Assembly: GCA_002794785.1 (NCBI GenBank)
Contig: NBBA01000001.1
Span: 310,001 to 374,000 of the forward strand
DNA length: 64,000 bases
Reading direction: 5' to 3'
Source: Coniferiporia sulphurascens
Taxonomy: Eukaryota; Basidiomycota; Agaricomycetes; Hymenochaetales; Hymenochaetaceae
Under the pieces are notes generated by a model that saw nothing but the letters and a program-made list of their open reading frames with translations, did no database searches and had not been told where the DNA came from. Of this stretch, positions 23,326 to 35,482 are shown piece by piece (the first letter of the stretch is position 1; the number at the start of each line of letters is the position of its first letter). Made by a program: the position numbers and the translations under genes.

Positions 23326-26300
23326 TTACGCAATGTAGACAAAGCGAACTTCATTCAGGAACTTGGCTCTCACAGCCCTGAAAGTGGCTGCTGTAATCCA
23401 GTCCTGCTTGTCTCTGTCACTCACATGCCAGTCGCCTGAGTCCCATCTGACTTCTGGATGGAGGAGGATGGCATGTCCTCCGAGAATTACATGCAGCTGG
23501 TACCATCCCAGGGCTGTGCCCAAGAGGAAGTGTTACAAATTTCCTTTACTCATCGCTTTTATCAGCATTATTCATCTCCATTGACTAAGCTACCTTGTAC
23601 ACTGACTGATCCTAGCCTCATGATCAGCCAGACTCTTCTACCAGTTTCTATCTCCTTCCATGCTGACTGATCCTTACTGATTGCTCAGTCAGCATTCCAT
23701 ATTGTTCTATAAGTGTTCCACACATGTATATAAGGACTCACTTTCAGAGCATCAAGCCTTAAGCTTGTGCTCTTCATTCAATAAGAGCCTACTCGTTCAC
23801 TATCTCCTCTGCAGGATATTAAGTCACCAGTTATTGGTTTATCAGTCTACTAGTCCTTGGGGAGACCCTTGCTCAATTATTGTCTTGTCTCTACCTCGTC
23901 TTACTTGGTCAATCCTTGTCGATCGCTTATTAAGCCTTACTTAATCAGTAGGCTTAACAGGAAGAATTCATCATTGTTCATGAAGGGGTGTCTGTCCAGA
24001 ATCTTCTGGCCCTCATTATATCAATTTCTTGTGTCATCTATTGTGTGCCATTTGCTCTGCTAGCACAGATATACAAGCTAGACCCGAAGAGTCATATCCA
24101 GGTATCAGGAAGCCTCTCCCTTGATTTAAGTAAGCTATACATGATTAAAACAGCAACTAGGTTTCTAAAAAGCACTCAGAGATTAGTTTGTTACATGCTA
24201 TAAACGTCTTTGTCTGCCTCATTAGCTGTAACGACTTCCCCCAGCTTGCCTGGTTTTGGATGCTCGCTTTATTGTTTTGTATCTTTTCGAGCCTGTTGAC
24301 AAACCAAACCTCCGCGGATGTCGACCAGAAGCCCGGGTTCATTGAGCTGTGGTCCCAGACATTACTCCATGGCCACCACGATGTGAGCTCGTACTGCGGT
24401 CCATTTCCTGCATGTATATTAAGGAGCGCACAATAAGAATGATAATAGTAATTCCCCTCACCAGTATACATTTTGTAGATGCTGCATATCAAGTCCTCTT
24501 CTTCCTCTGTTAATGTGTCGTCCCACCACTCTTTACACTTCTCACCGACCCCACACATTTCATACACAAGCGTGAGATGATCGCTCGTCGGACCAGCCAG
24601 TACAGCGTCAGTCGCTTCATCAAAGCCGACAATTTCAGCAACGATTCGCTAGATAATCCCCCCTTTCATTATAGCGGCTCGTACGTGGGAGCTATTCTGG
24701 ACGAGATCGAAAAACTTTTCTTTCATATGAAACATAGTCAACAGAGCTCAAGTCGCGGGTTTTGTCCCTCCAGCCGAGGTCTACAATTTGCTTTTCCTCT
24801 CCAGCTTTATCCTCCCTTGTCGGGGGGAGATCAGTCAATGTTCTGAAAGGAATACCACGCTGGACTAAATGGATGCAGAAATGCGACATGTTGTAGAAAG
24901 CACTCTCGAGTCTCAGGCATTCCATAACTGAAGCAGGGTCGGTCAGGGCTAGACGCCAATTCACTTTATGCCATGGCACCTCCATTTTGTAGATGTTGAA
25001 TGCGACACATATCCTTTTGCAAGTGTCAGGGTCAGTGGTGTACGCACAGTGCTTTAAGGTCGTCACGGACTCGATTGCAGCGTTTGGGGGAGCACGTAAT
25101 AAACTATTTTCGTTTTCTGGATGTAGGTCCAGAAGGTGCTTGGATACGCTTTTGACGGAGCCCTTGGAGCTCTCCACCTGGCTTGTGAGGACAGTCATGT
25201 CATCCTGCACGCTTTTTGGCATGCTTTGACCGATCTCGGCACTTATGTGCAGGAGCTTACACACTTTCTTCCAGGGTGTTTGCAGAATCTTTGCTAGTAG
25301 CTCGTTTACATGTTCACGGTTAGACGGAACTGTATAGCCAAATCGCAGTCTAGTAGTTCTCATAAAAACATCGGGATCAAATGGCTCCTTTTCGACGGGA
25401 TCTCTATCGAGAGCAGCCTGTTGACGGATGTCCTGTATGATCTCGTCAGTGCGGACAGACTCGAATGCAGCCTTGTCATACATGCCAGATTCCAATGGAG
25501 TTTTTTTCCCTGGATAGTCGACCATATACACAGCGTTATCAGAGTCGTCGGAGTCATCAGAGTCATATGAAACTTTCAGAGGCCGAGGGTCGAATTCGTT
25601 GCACAGGTCCCACTCATTGCGGAACCCATCGTACCGTCTTTGGCTGCATGTGTACATACACCAGACGTTCTCGACATCTGATCTAGGTACCGGACTTCTT
25701 AAGAGTATTCCCGGACGAACCTCTTCCCATTGGAAAACATGTGCACCTTTCTTTCCTGGGGGATTGTGATCCTCTGCCAGCTTTTCTCACTGTAGCCTGG
25801 ATTGTCTCTTCTCTGGGGTCTCCTTCTTCAGGCGCCTTTCATTCTCCTCCGCGCACCTCGTGAAGAACTCTTTCCAGGTCTCTCCTTGGCATTGCGAGCT
25901 TCCGGCGACTGGTATAAGTAGACTTCTATCTTCGCATGGCGGGTCACCAGCTGAATCCATATCCGTGATAGCTGGGGGTTCGTCTATTCTACCAAGGTCC
26001 TCTGCAGGAATTCGTTGTGCTTCAAGCTCCTGTGGCGTGGGGTGGATTGTCCTCAACCAGCTGCTGTTGGGGATGTTTGCCTCATTTTCGTCCCAAACAA
26101 ACCAGACAGGGACACCCAGGGCGATATAATCACCTATGCTGTTCAAGAAATTGCAGGAAGAAAGCCTAACAAATACCTTGTTCCTTGCTATAGTTTTATC
26201 CCCTATTGGACTCAATATTACGTCTTGCACCCATGCTGCTGGAATCTTCTTCGTCTCTTCCAGATGATGGGCCCAGAAATCCTTGTGCCAGCTGTGTCTC

Positions 26301-26890
26301 TGACCGTAGCGCCTCAGTCACATAATAAGCTCTGTGGTATATGCCATCAGTGGAATGAATGCATTGCAAGAGTTTCGGGCTGTGTTTTTAGCTTTATCTG
26401 TATCAACGTGTACCGAAGTATACCCAAAAGTCGATGGCAGTCTGGGTTCCTTCATTTCGAGTGGCCATGTGCTTGAAGTGGTAGGGAGAATAGACAAGAG
26501 GAAGCCCACAAGAGCCACGAGGCCAGATTCGAGTGATTTCCATTGGCTTATGACTTTATCCACGAGACTGTATCCATTAGGTCCTCTTGGAATGTTGAAG
26601 CCATTTCCGTGAGCCACGAGTCTGCCGAGAATTGGTCCTTGAAACATGAGAACTTTGGGCACCCAAGCCATGTATGGGAACACATTCGAGGCCCAATTTA
26701 CACTTGGGAGGGAGTAGAGGCAGACTCTATCCCGGGCAGAGTAAGATGGCACAGGGGGGACGTGGTCAGCATTGTACGTGACATAAATCACATCCTCATG
26801 GGTAAGGACTTTGCATGTGGGTGCAGGCTGTAAATTTTCAAGAGCTGATTTCTCCATAATGCCTTGAGTTTGCATGCATGAGTGTCGCAC
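23326..26890 (-). pseudogene. Uncharacterised basidiomycete gene, split by an LTR and mutated
   Basis: A long minus-strand gene in several exons: about 26890-26318 (PKVLMFQGPILGRLVAHGNG ... LPSTFGYTSVH ... PLMAYTTELIM), about 26300-25787 (WHKDFWAHHLEETKK ... GVPVWFVWDE), about 25657-24700, about 24690-24157 (VYEMCGVGEKCKEWW) and the end at 23985-23326. The last exon reads RHPFMNNDEFFLLGTALGWY once one LTR copy and one GGAAG repeat are removed. Genes with a VPVWFVW segment and this layout are common as repeated, uncharacterised genes in Agaricomycetes (family memory, no name). Lesions: the LTR at 23531-23959, TAG at 24651-24649 in a GGII(W)RI context, and a frame change nearby. Confidence 0.6.
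23526..23964 (-). repeat. Solo LTR related to family L, TSD GGAAG
   Basis: The LTR spans 23531-23959 (429 bp), TGTTACAAATTTCC to GGCTTAACA on the plus strand, with perfect GGAAG repeats (23526-23530, 23960-23964). The ends and the AAGCTTGTGCTCTTCATTC block match family L in reverse orientation; the middle differs. It interrupts the last exon of the minus-strand gene around it. Confidence 0.88.
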
Positions 26891-26995
26891 CAGTATATTA
26901 CTATGCTATAATAAAGACTTACTGACTGGGGATGCAAGACACGATGTGTTTGTCCACTTTGTGGTGGTCCAGAAATTTCTAGCGAATGCTACAGA

Positions 26996-27813
26996 CTGCC
27001 CAATACAATCGAGAAGGTTGTCGACTTGAAGCGCTTCAAGTTGGTACTCACTGTTAAGCTCAACGGTTACGCGGTGATCGACATCGGGGCTTCCTGATCG
27101 TCGGGACTAATGGTACGGCAACGGGGCTTCCTAGATGTCGTAAGTCGAGGGTGATCGTCGATGGGGCTTCCTGATCGACGATGTGGATGTGGTAGGCTTC
27201 TATAGCGAGTCGGGTTATGACGAAGCGACTAATGGCCAAGTGGCGCACAGAAGACTGGTGGTAGCAGATAATGGGCTTGTATGAACAAAGAGCACAAGCT
27301 TAGGGCTTGTGCTACTGAAGTTACATGCTTATATGCTACTCTAAGTGTTTGTTACTGTAACGACTTGGTTAGGTGTGTTTACCAGGCTATGGAAGGTCAT
27401 GGAAACTCAAGGAATGCCTTGGTAATACAAGTACGGTGATCAGTAAGCAAAGCACGTCATGATGGTGCAATGAGGCGTCATCATGGCGTCTTATGGCGTA
27501 AGGCGAATAAGGATGAGTAAGGCAGAGAAATGGGGGAGTTGTGCTGACTGATGATGGCGAAGAGGAAGTGAGTCAGCGCATAAGGGGAAGTAAAGGAAAA
27601 TTGTAACAGTACTCGCCTGCTCAATACAATCGAGCAGACAGTCGGTTTGGAGGAGCCTTTAACAGAGAACGTCTGTCCAGATAGTTAGTGGCCTGCAAGG
27701 GAAGGAGAGCCCAAGTTGCTGGTAGAAGCAGTCTGTTCGATACTATCGAGAAGACTGTTCAACTTGTTCTAGGAGAGATGTCAAGGACAAACTACTCGAT
27801 ACAATTGGGCAGT
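26996..27813. repeat. Dispersed hairpin motifs with AATACAAT loops
   Basis: Four imperfect dyads share a core: 26996-27016 (CTGCCCAATACAATCGAGAAG), 27617-27637 (CTGCTCAATACAATCGAGCAG; stem CTGCTC/GAGCAG), 27732-27753 and 27791-27812 (reversed, CTACTCGATACAATTGGGCAG-like). Spacing is about 60-100 bp without the LTR at 27052-27608. They resemble subterminal repeats of a DNA transposon. Confidence 0.5.
27052..27608 (+). repeat. Solo LTR (family L), 557 bp
   Basis: TGTTAAGCTC to TTGTAACA, closely similar to 20445-21002 and 49751-50308. The flanks share GTACTC.C (27044-27051 and 27609-27616), not a clean 5-bp duplication. It sits within the hairpin repeats, so the flank match may come from the repeat itself. 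Confidence 0.85.
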
Positions 27814-28080
27814 TCATTTTTGGAGGTTGGATAGGTGACAGACCAGGAAGAGAAGAGAATAATATTAGCCAAAGTGCTTAGCGAACACTTGGCGTCTATT
27901 ACGTATGCATGTACAGATCGGCTAGCAGTCAACATTCCTCTTCCCCAAACAACAACAATGACAACAACGACAATGGCGACAGGGATGGTGAGGGAGTACT
28001 GACAAAAGTGAGTTCTGCACATTCTATTTATTTCTAACAACATGTCTCTGCAGATCTCACGCTTCCACCAAATGGCCACA

Positions 28081-28353
28081 GTCTCGTTTGTAACGAGATC
28101 ATGGTACCCCACGTCTTTCCTCCTGTGATCCTGTTTGTAACTGGATGACGGTGTGTCAAGGACCTAGCCTTCGCCTCGTTTGTAATGAGGAGATATACTT
28201 TGTCAAGGCTGCCATCGTCTCGTTTGTGTCCAGGGCGATGTATTCAAGACTGCCATTGTCCCTTTTGTATCTGGAGCGATGGATCGCCACACACTTCAAC
28301 TAGTCCTCCATTGTTTTAAAATCTGCATCACTTCGTTTGTAATCGAGACGATG
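28081..28353. repeat. Six hairpin units with TTTGTAA loops
   Basis: Units occur at 28081, 28130, 28174, 28211, 28251 and 28326, spaced 37-75 bp. The clearest are GTCTCGTTTGTAACGAGATC and CCTCGTTTGTAATGAGG. Stems vary but keep pairing around TTTGTAA or TTTGTGT. No spacers of constant length, so not CRISPR. Probably subterminal repeats of the DNA element that carries the following genes. Confidence 0.55.
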
Positions 28354-28679
28354 TGTGGCTTGACTTTCTGTTTGCCAGTGGGTTTCTATGGCTGGGATCG
28401 ACTTGATTAGGAAAATAGTGAAAATGATTTACCTTTGGATCGTCATGCATGTAGGTTAAGTTGGTCTTAAGGATTTTCGCAAAGTATTAATACATGTACA
28501 AGTACAAGGGGAATTCATTCATTTTCGTCCTTCAAGGACGGCAAATCGATATAAGGCAGCTCGAGTGGACAGTGAGGGGTCGGGATTTGATCAGCACTAA
28601 TGGGAGTCTGGTTCTTGGTGGCATGGATAGGGGCTATGACTCATGTGGCATGTGTACGGATGGGAGTCGGTGTCTGCAC

Positions 28680-29552
28680 AGCACAATCGCACCTTTGTGC
28701 TCGTAAAGTGGTCGGAGCTTGTGTGCCACGATCTGAAGCCGGTTTTTGCGAAGCGTGGACTGGCGTCGAGACCTGCACAGCATGGCCGGGATTTCGCGAG
28801 GAGCGCGTAGGAGTGTTCACGACTGGTTCCTCATCTTCGTCCTCGTTTGCAACAATCCTAAGCTTTCTGAACTATTAAAAGGGTTATTATAGTCTGAGGG
28901 CGAAGTGTGGCTGGGAATACATACACAGTCGATGAGCTCTGTGGAGAAGACGCACCTGTCAGGCAGGCTGTTCGTAAAGTCAAGCATCGCCTCTGAGAGG
29001 ATGTCTATAACGTTCTCAAAGGCAGTGTTAACCTGGGCATTCCTTCTGAACATCTCTGGCAATCGATATATGAAGGCTTGTCGTATATCATCGCATCCAC
29101 TTGTCCCACAGATGTACCCAACCCTATCCACACTGTAATCAATATAGAAGACCATGTGGTCCTCCAAATATTCATGCATGAGTGTCTATTGAAAGATTAG
29201 CAGCGCAGACACAGACACGAAAGACGAGAGCCACGTGGCATACCACTCCTTCAAACAAGGCCGCATTAAACTGCCCGGCCTCTCTGCGCACACTCACAGA
29301 GCTTATGAATGTCGGGTGGGTCATGAGCTCTAGGTTATGCGTCTCGAGCCCAAGGCGGCTCCTTTCGAAGTGCTGCAGGCATATATCCATCAGAGCCGCC
29401 TTCTGATTCTCTGTGAACTGTCGGGGCTGGTTTACAGAGCTTTGACCGAGTGGACTGAGGCCTCTCGCTACATCGTCTACATTTCCAGGTTTATGTGTAC
29501 CAGTGTCGGCATGTGAGTGTTGTTTGAAGGCTTCGAATATGATGTGAGGCAT
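28680..29552 (-). CDS. Uncharacterised TE-associated gene, several exons
   Basis: Minus-strand coding exons: 29552-about 29240 (from MPHIIFEAFKQH; includes RQFTENQKAALMDICLQHF), about 29179-28900 (HMVFYIDYSVDRVGYICGTS ... LPEMFRRNAQVN) and about 28870-28680 (an acidic stretch EDEDEEPVVNTPTRSSRNP). The final part has a TGA near 28670. Introns are short. I do not recognise a domain. It lies next to the CACTA transposase gene and may belong to the same element, or be a companion gene of another one. Confidence 0.45.
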
Positions 29553-32500
29553 GTATGTGGCAGGACAAGAGCAACGATGCGTTGAGCAAACGACAACAAG
29601 TTAGCGGCAGCTTCGACGTTTTAGGCGGGTAAGAATACTACTTCGGAGGGATTAACCTTCAGCGGAGATTAATTGTTATTATAAATATACCAATCTAGAT
29701 GTTACATCATCGTCGGTGCTTTCAAAATCGCCAGGCTACACCTTGCACACGTCCGCAACATCGACGCCCTTGACTACTTCCCCCATAACGTTAATGGCGA
29801 AGGCTGGCACAGTAAGTAGACCTTGTCAGCAACTCTGAATACGAATAATGCATGCTAACTTTGGATGCTATGCAGTCAAGATCAAGGCCGTGAAGCAAGG
29901 TTTATTGCGACTGCAATCTTTGTGTTGCACAAGCAGGAGCACTGAAAGGGCAGCTTGTTGACACTTCAACAAAATGCTCACATCAGTCCAGACGACGTAC
30001 TTGGAAGATCCCACTGGTGCAGAACTCGAACGCTGAAGGTTCCAGCTTCAATCCCATAAATACGAGTGCATACAACGACATGTTTGCACCTGTTACGAAT
30101 GCGGGCGACAGAGATAGTATATTAGATTTACCTTCAACTTCTTCCGCTGTTCCTGCCGCTGCAGACTTCGTGTCCCAGCCAGCAGCAGTCGTTAATGCCG
30201 TTGACTTTGGAATTGATCCCATAGGGGAACTCCATCCTAATCAATTTAATCAAGAAAGCGGTCTTGAGTACACAAGCCAGGGAGATGCCGCAGACGCACA
30301 AGACGTGTTGCATCATCCTTCCACACTCATCGAAGAACTGCAAGTCGATGACGTCCAGGAACAAGTTGACCCAATGGATGACCGAATTGACGCTCATCTG
30401 CCGCAAGACTTGGATTCAGATGAAGCCATAATATTCCGGTTCGATGTCCCTGAACCACCACAGCCTCCTTGAGAGAGACTCACAAGCTGTGATACTCATG
30501 CGTTTTGGAGAATCATACTCCTCCTCCTCACCTGTCTGAATCTTCACTTTCATCTCTCCCATCAAGCCTGTAATCTCATTCTTTCTGTCCTCAAATGCGT
30601 CTTTGTGCAGCTGCGAATGTTTGCTCCTGAAGATAGACCTGCATTAATGCTGAAGACAACATTTCAAGTGTTAGGGCTTGAAGATCAGTTCGAAGTCCTA
30701 CCTATGTGCCCTTCCTGCCGGCGGATTTTCCCAGCTGATTCCCCATTGGACCTAGAGTGTGAAAGCTGTAATGAACCATTATTCAAAACCGCAACTTGTT
30801 TGCATGGTAACTTCAACGGCTCGAGCGATAGGCATCAAGACATAACACCAGTTCCCATCCTCAAGTTTCCTTTCTGCACCCTGAGTAGTCAGCTTCCTGA
30901 GTTTATTAACCGTGAGGGCATGGAAGATGCCTTGGATTCTTGGCAAGATGTGCCTCGAGACTCCAAAGACCTGCGCGATATCATGGATGGCAGAGTATGG
31001 AAGACAATTAAGGGCCCTGATGGCAAGCCCTTCTTCAATAATAGTGCTGACCATAGCAATTGAGACGAACTATGGATTGCCGTCATGCTCGGGTTTGATG
31101 GGTGAGCTTGTCATATGCCTTCGCTTGGCATTAGCTTTAAAGTTATTTTATTGAAAACATAGATTTGGCGGAGATTGAGGAAGGAGCGGCCCAAGTTACA
31201 GCTCAGGTGTTCTCTCCCATTGCGTGGCAAACCTGCCCATCCACCTTAAGTATCAGCCTCGAAATTTACTCCTGACTGGGATTACTCCTGGTCCTAAGGA
31301 ACTGTTGGCTGATGAGCTCCAACATGTCCTAAAGGCGGACGTTGATGACAAGTGCCGGCTGTATGAGGAGGGTATTACCATGGCGACTTCTAAGTATCCT
31401 GGAGGTAAAATGCAGTAACAATATGCGTCATATCCATTCAATATCTTCTAATAAGTGTTATTAAAGGGCAGACAGTTCGTGTCCTTGTTGTTGCGGCCTG
31501 CTGCGATCACCCTGCACTCTGTAGGGTCTGTGGATTTGCTGATCACTCTCACAAAAAACGGTTTTGTCCATGCTGTAAATGTGAAAGAAATCAGCTTCAA
31601 ACCATGGATGGACTGATGAATGGTCAGCTTTTTTACCTGTATCTACTGTGGCTAGACCTTAACATCCACCTCCCTTCCATCACTTTAGGCTTTGAGCCGT
31701 GTACAGATGCGGAGCATCGTTTGCACTCATTGCAGTATCGCAGGGCAAGATCCGCAGCTGAGTGCGCCCAGCTTCTCAAAGAAAATGGAGTGTGATACAC
31801 TGAGCTCTCACATCTAGAGTACTTCAATCCAGTTACTATGGCTGTAATTGATCTGATGCACAATATCCTCCTAGGGGAGTCCTTACAGTCAGTATTACTT
31901 CGAGTCTAGGCCATTAATATCCATATGCAGGTATTGGCAAGACCCAGTGGCTCAATGCATGGGTTCGTAACAAGGTTTTGCGGGAACGAACTGCCAAAGT
32001 TCTGCACGAGCTAGATCAAATCCACAAATATCTCCAAGAGGCGAGTTTCTATCCCATACTACATCTGAGCAACAACATAACTTTCCTAGTTCGAAATGCC
32101 GTCATGGGTTGGCCGCCTTCCAAGTGAGGTAGGATACCCAGTGGGAGGTTCCCTTTCCACAGACGAGTACAAGGCTTTAATTCTTGTCTACTGTCCCATA
32201 ATTGTGAGTCGCCCAGTCAGTTGCTACTATGTACCACCTTATATGCCAATGCATTAGATCCCTCTCATTTGGGAAGAGTGGCAGCCTCTTGCACAGTGTG
32301 AATTCGAAAGGCAAAACGAGATATGGGATAATAAAGAATGGCAACAACTACGTCGTATTCAACTGAATAGGGCGAGGGCTAGTGATGATCACCCGGCAGA
32401 GAAACCGATTCTGTGCATGCATCCAGATGATGCTGCGAATTTCCTGAAGCTTGCAGCCACTCTTAAAATCGTGTTCGGTCGCTCAGTCAGGATTAACGAT

Positions 32501-33439
32501 CTTCCTTGTGCACAGACTCTTCTATTTGAATATTTGCAAGGTTATCTAAAGGTAAAAGCACATTCCCTGTCCTTAGAGAATAAAGAGGAATGATAACATT
32601 TCGATTAAAAGATTCATGAAAACCATGTCAAGCCAAACCATCATTGGGTAATGCACCTGTTCGATCAAATACTCGATTACGGCCCCGTTTATGGGTTCTG
32701 GTCATTCACCTATGAAAGACTTAATAAAGTACTGAAAAGCTACACGACAAACAATCACAATGGGGGGGAAATTGAAGTCTCTTTCTTCTGCGCCTTCTCT
32801 AAGGATGCGAGGCTACGGGAAATTGTAAGAGTCTCTTGATGGTCATCTCTTTTACTGATCATCAGCTCTTTTGGCAGCTGAGGTCGCTTGCGATGCTGGG
32901 AAGGGATGGGAACGATGACATTCGTGTTGCCACATCACTCATGATACAATCTGATGCTGACTCTAGGGGCACTTTAGCATCAGTCGCTCATGAGATTGAA
33001 GAGCTTGCTCAGGACTGTAAGCACTAATATCTATTGTGCTTGCTGCATGCCTGCAACAAGTCCGAGACCTACTAAATAAACGTATTATAGGTGGGAAACG
33101 ATTCTCCCTGGGTCCCAGCATCGTCAAAAGCCTTTCAGTCAAGACACAAGCTCTTTTGGTAGAGTTCTATCATGAAGCACACCCTGATGCACAAGTCTGC
33201 TCACGGTCTTCAACACTTGGCCCCATAAGCAACTTTTTGCATAAGCGTGCTAATTTTCACTCTTTCCTTGTCCTCGATGGCCGGAGAATTACACCATCCC
33301 CCTCTGCAGTGAAGGCCCCAAACTCTATTGTGCAAATTGAGTTTGATGGCATCTTGTATGTAGGTCAGGTGGTCGCGATTATCTCGCACAGCCAGAGCCG
33401 TATCAACAACGCAAGTACAGTCATACATGTACATTGGTT

Positions 33440-34860
33440 TTGTTGCCTTGTGTGTTAGTAAATTGATGAAAATCGTGATCGCCGGATCAACGGATTAACA
33501 AGATCGACATGGCAAGACCCGTAACTTTAATTGATACAAGGAACCTGTGCCAACGCTGTAAAGATGCAGATCAAGTAGCATGGAAAGCTTTTAATATTGC
33601 ATGCGCAACAGTAGGACAGAATGCAGGATACGACAACTGTCAAATTACATTTGATCATACTACAAGGGAACAACAAGTGGTGGAAAGGCTGGAAGTAATA
33701 ATCAAACATAGAGCGACTATGTTCTCATACCAATTGAATAGATATGTAATCAGCGCTTACACAAGAACCAAGATTTATAATCAGCCACATAATGAATTAT
33801 GTTATCAAAGGGCAGTTATTACATCAACCGATTATGCAGAAGTGGCACACCAAATAGTACATACTATCAATAAACAATTATGAGAACAACTATTTGCATA
33901 CAAGGCCAACTTCATAGCCAAAGGACACACAACAGTAGATTGAAAGGAACCCAATCAAAGACAGGAGTTAGTACCAATAGATAAGGAGATCATAATACAA
34001 TGGTTCAATGATGAACCATCATATAGAGTCACACCCGGGTATAGCAGGATAACGAATATAAACACTATAGGGCCTGAAGAGCTCTTTATGCCAGTAGACG
34101 ATAGAACACCAGAATGAACCCCTTTCAATGCAGCAATGGAAATGACTCAATATTAGTCTATGGTAATAAGTAACAAGCCACAACAAGATAAGATTAAGAA
34201 GGCTAGCATAATCGCTGAGCCACACCAGTATATCTAAGTGTTCGGCTAAGATTAGCCGATGGAAGCATGGCGATCAATTAGAAGACACAATTGATGAGAG
34301 CCAAGTATAGCGCATCACACAGCAGAACCAATTAGGAAATAAGGAGAAGCATCATAGGTATAGTAGTATCTGAGAATGGTTAACTTAGGTATTACACTGT
34401 ATGACTTGATGGAAACTCAGGGAAGGTTCTAGCATAAGATAAAGATAGCATGGTAGGCTGTAGAACATACCGGAATATATGACTGACTCATAGGAAGCTA
34501 AGAATAGTAAATAGCATGTACAAGACTGTACCAGAATGTTCCTATGACTTATAAAGTGAGAGTAGTATGTTGTAGTATCTACCAGAACATAGTAAATAGC
34601 ATACAACATGTAGGGTATAAAAGCCCAACGTAAAATTGCGGTAAAAAGCAGTTTAATTCATCTCTTGTCTCTTACCACCATCATCAGCTCTAACACTCTA
34701 GTGAGTGAAGGGTATCAAGCCTACCCTAAACTAACTAGTAACATTGTGTGAATCTGTTATCACTTGTTTCTAACCCTTAATCAGGGAGCGAATCTAACAT
34801 TGTGGACGTGAATACCACGGCTTGGGATCCATAGTAAGCAATAATACCAAGTATTGGCCT
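33440..34860 (+). mobile_element. Retroelement relic inside the transposase gene
   Basis: An AT-richer segment between two transposase exons. An open frame at 33509-33883 (MARPVTLIDTRNLCQRCKD...) continues in the same frame past TGA 33881-33883 and further stops to about 34230. It reads like a gag-type protein with nonsense changes; the family is unknown. A candidate LTR follows. ATTGG occurs on both sides (about 33435 and 34852) and may be the target duplication, but no left LTR is seen. Confidence 0.45.
34239..34799 (+). repeat. Candidate LTR of the relic, 561 bp
   Basis: TGTTCGGCTAAGATTAGCCG to CGAATCTAACA, with TG...CA ends, a GGTATAAAAGCCC TATA motif near 34614 and CT-rich sequence after it. 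It follows the gag-like frame, as a 3' LTR would. Single copy in the window. Confidence 0.45.
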
Positions 34861-35482
34861 TTTAAGACACTGATATGCCAAGTCCCGAGCTTGAGATTGG
34901 GTTCTGGGAATACAACGCCTTCTTGCAAAAAGGCAAAGGTGGTCTGCCACCCATTATTCCCCCTTCACTCATAAAATCTCAAGTGTGCTGTGTAACCGTC
35001 ACTCTGCCACGAGTATGGTTTTGGATGGATGTCGACCTTGAAGAGGCCGACGAAGATTCCGACCCAGTGGTTGAGGTACCAGATACTGAGCCGACAAGGA
35101 AAGCGTGGGTCACAACTGGTCTTTCGAGGGTAAGCCAGGCCTAGATAAATACACGGATACTTGCTAAAGGGTGCCACATGCACTAGGATGTGGTGATAAT
35201 CTAGATCACTTGCACTTGAAAATATATAACTAGCAGGTATATTATTTTTCTTTGACGATATGGACAAGAACTTCTAATTGCTTTGAGTATTACTTTATTA
35301 GTTCAACAATTTGGATTACAAGGAAAGCTACAAGTGGTATTAAAGGGGAGAGCGTATCAGCATAAACTGGATGTACAGGCCCGGTTTCTTTTTGTAAATG
35401 CTCAGGTGTCGTTTTCGAGACACCAACTGCCATGCGAGGACAAGAGTACATGAAGAGAGGTGATGCACCACATGGCCCAAAA

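Larger units (their letters stand above)
30017..35144 (+). pseudogene. CACTA-type (tnp2 family) transposase, multi-exon, interrupted
   Basis: A tnp2-like transposase with exons at 30017-30472 (acidic N-terminus, exon uncertain), 30605-31099 (zinc-like CPSCRRIFP ... CESC, then ELWIAVMLGFDG), about 31190-31417 (PIHLKYQPRNLLLTGITPGP), about 31468-31620 (VLVVAACCDHPALCRVCGF, CPCCKC), about 31690-31880 (TMAVIDLMHNILLG), about 31930-32280, about 32590-32840 (VMHLFDQILDYGPVYGFWSF, ERLNKVLK), 32860-33430 and a C-terminal exon at 34870-35144 (ELEIGFWEYNAF ... WVTTGLSRV). Lesions: TGA at 31061-31063 before DELWIAV, and a retroelement relic (about 33440-34860) just before the last exon. Family identity comes from the GPVYGFW..ERLN and CxxC-rich blocks. 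Confidence 0.75.

Noticed and set aside
27044..27616. An 8-bp target duplication around the LTR at 27052-27608
   Set aside because: Other copies of the family have 5-bp duplications; the GTACTC.C match may come from the hairpin repeats into which it inserted.
28081..28353. CRISPR-like array
   Set aside because: Unit spacing varies (37-75 bp), stems differ, there are no unique spacers, and the context is eukaryotic.
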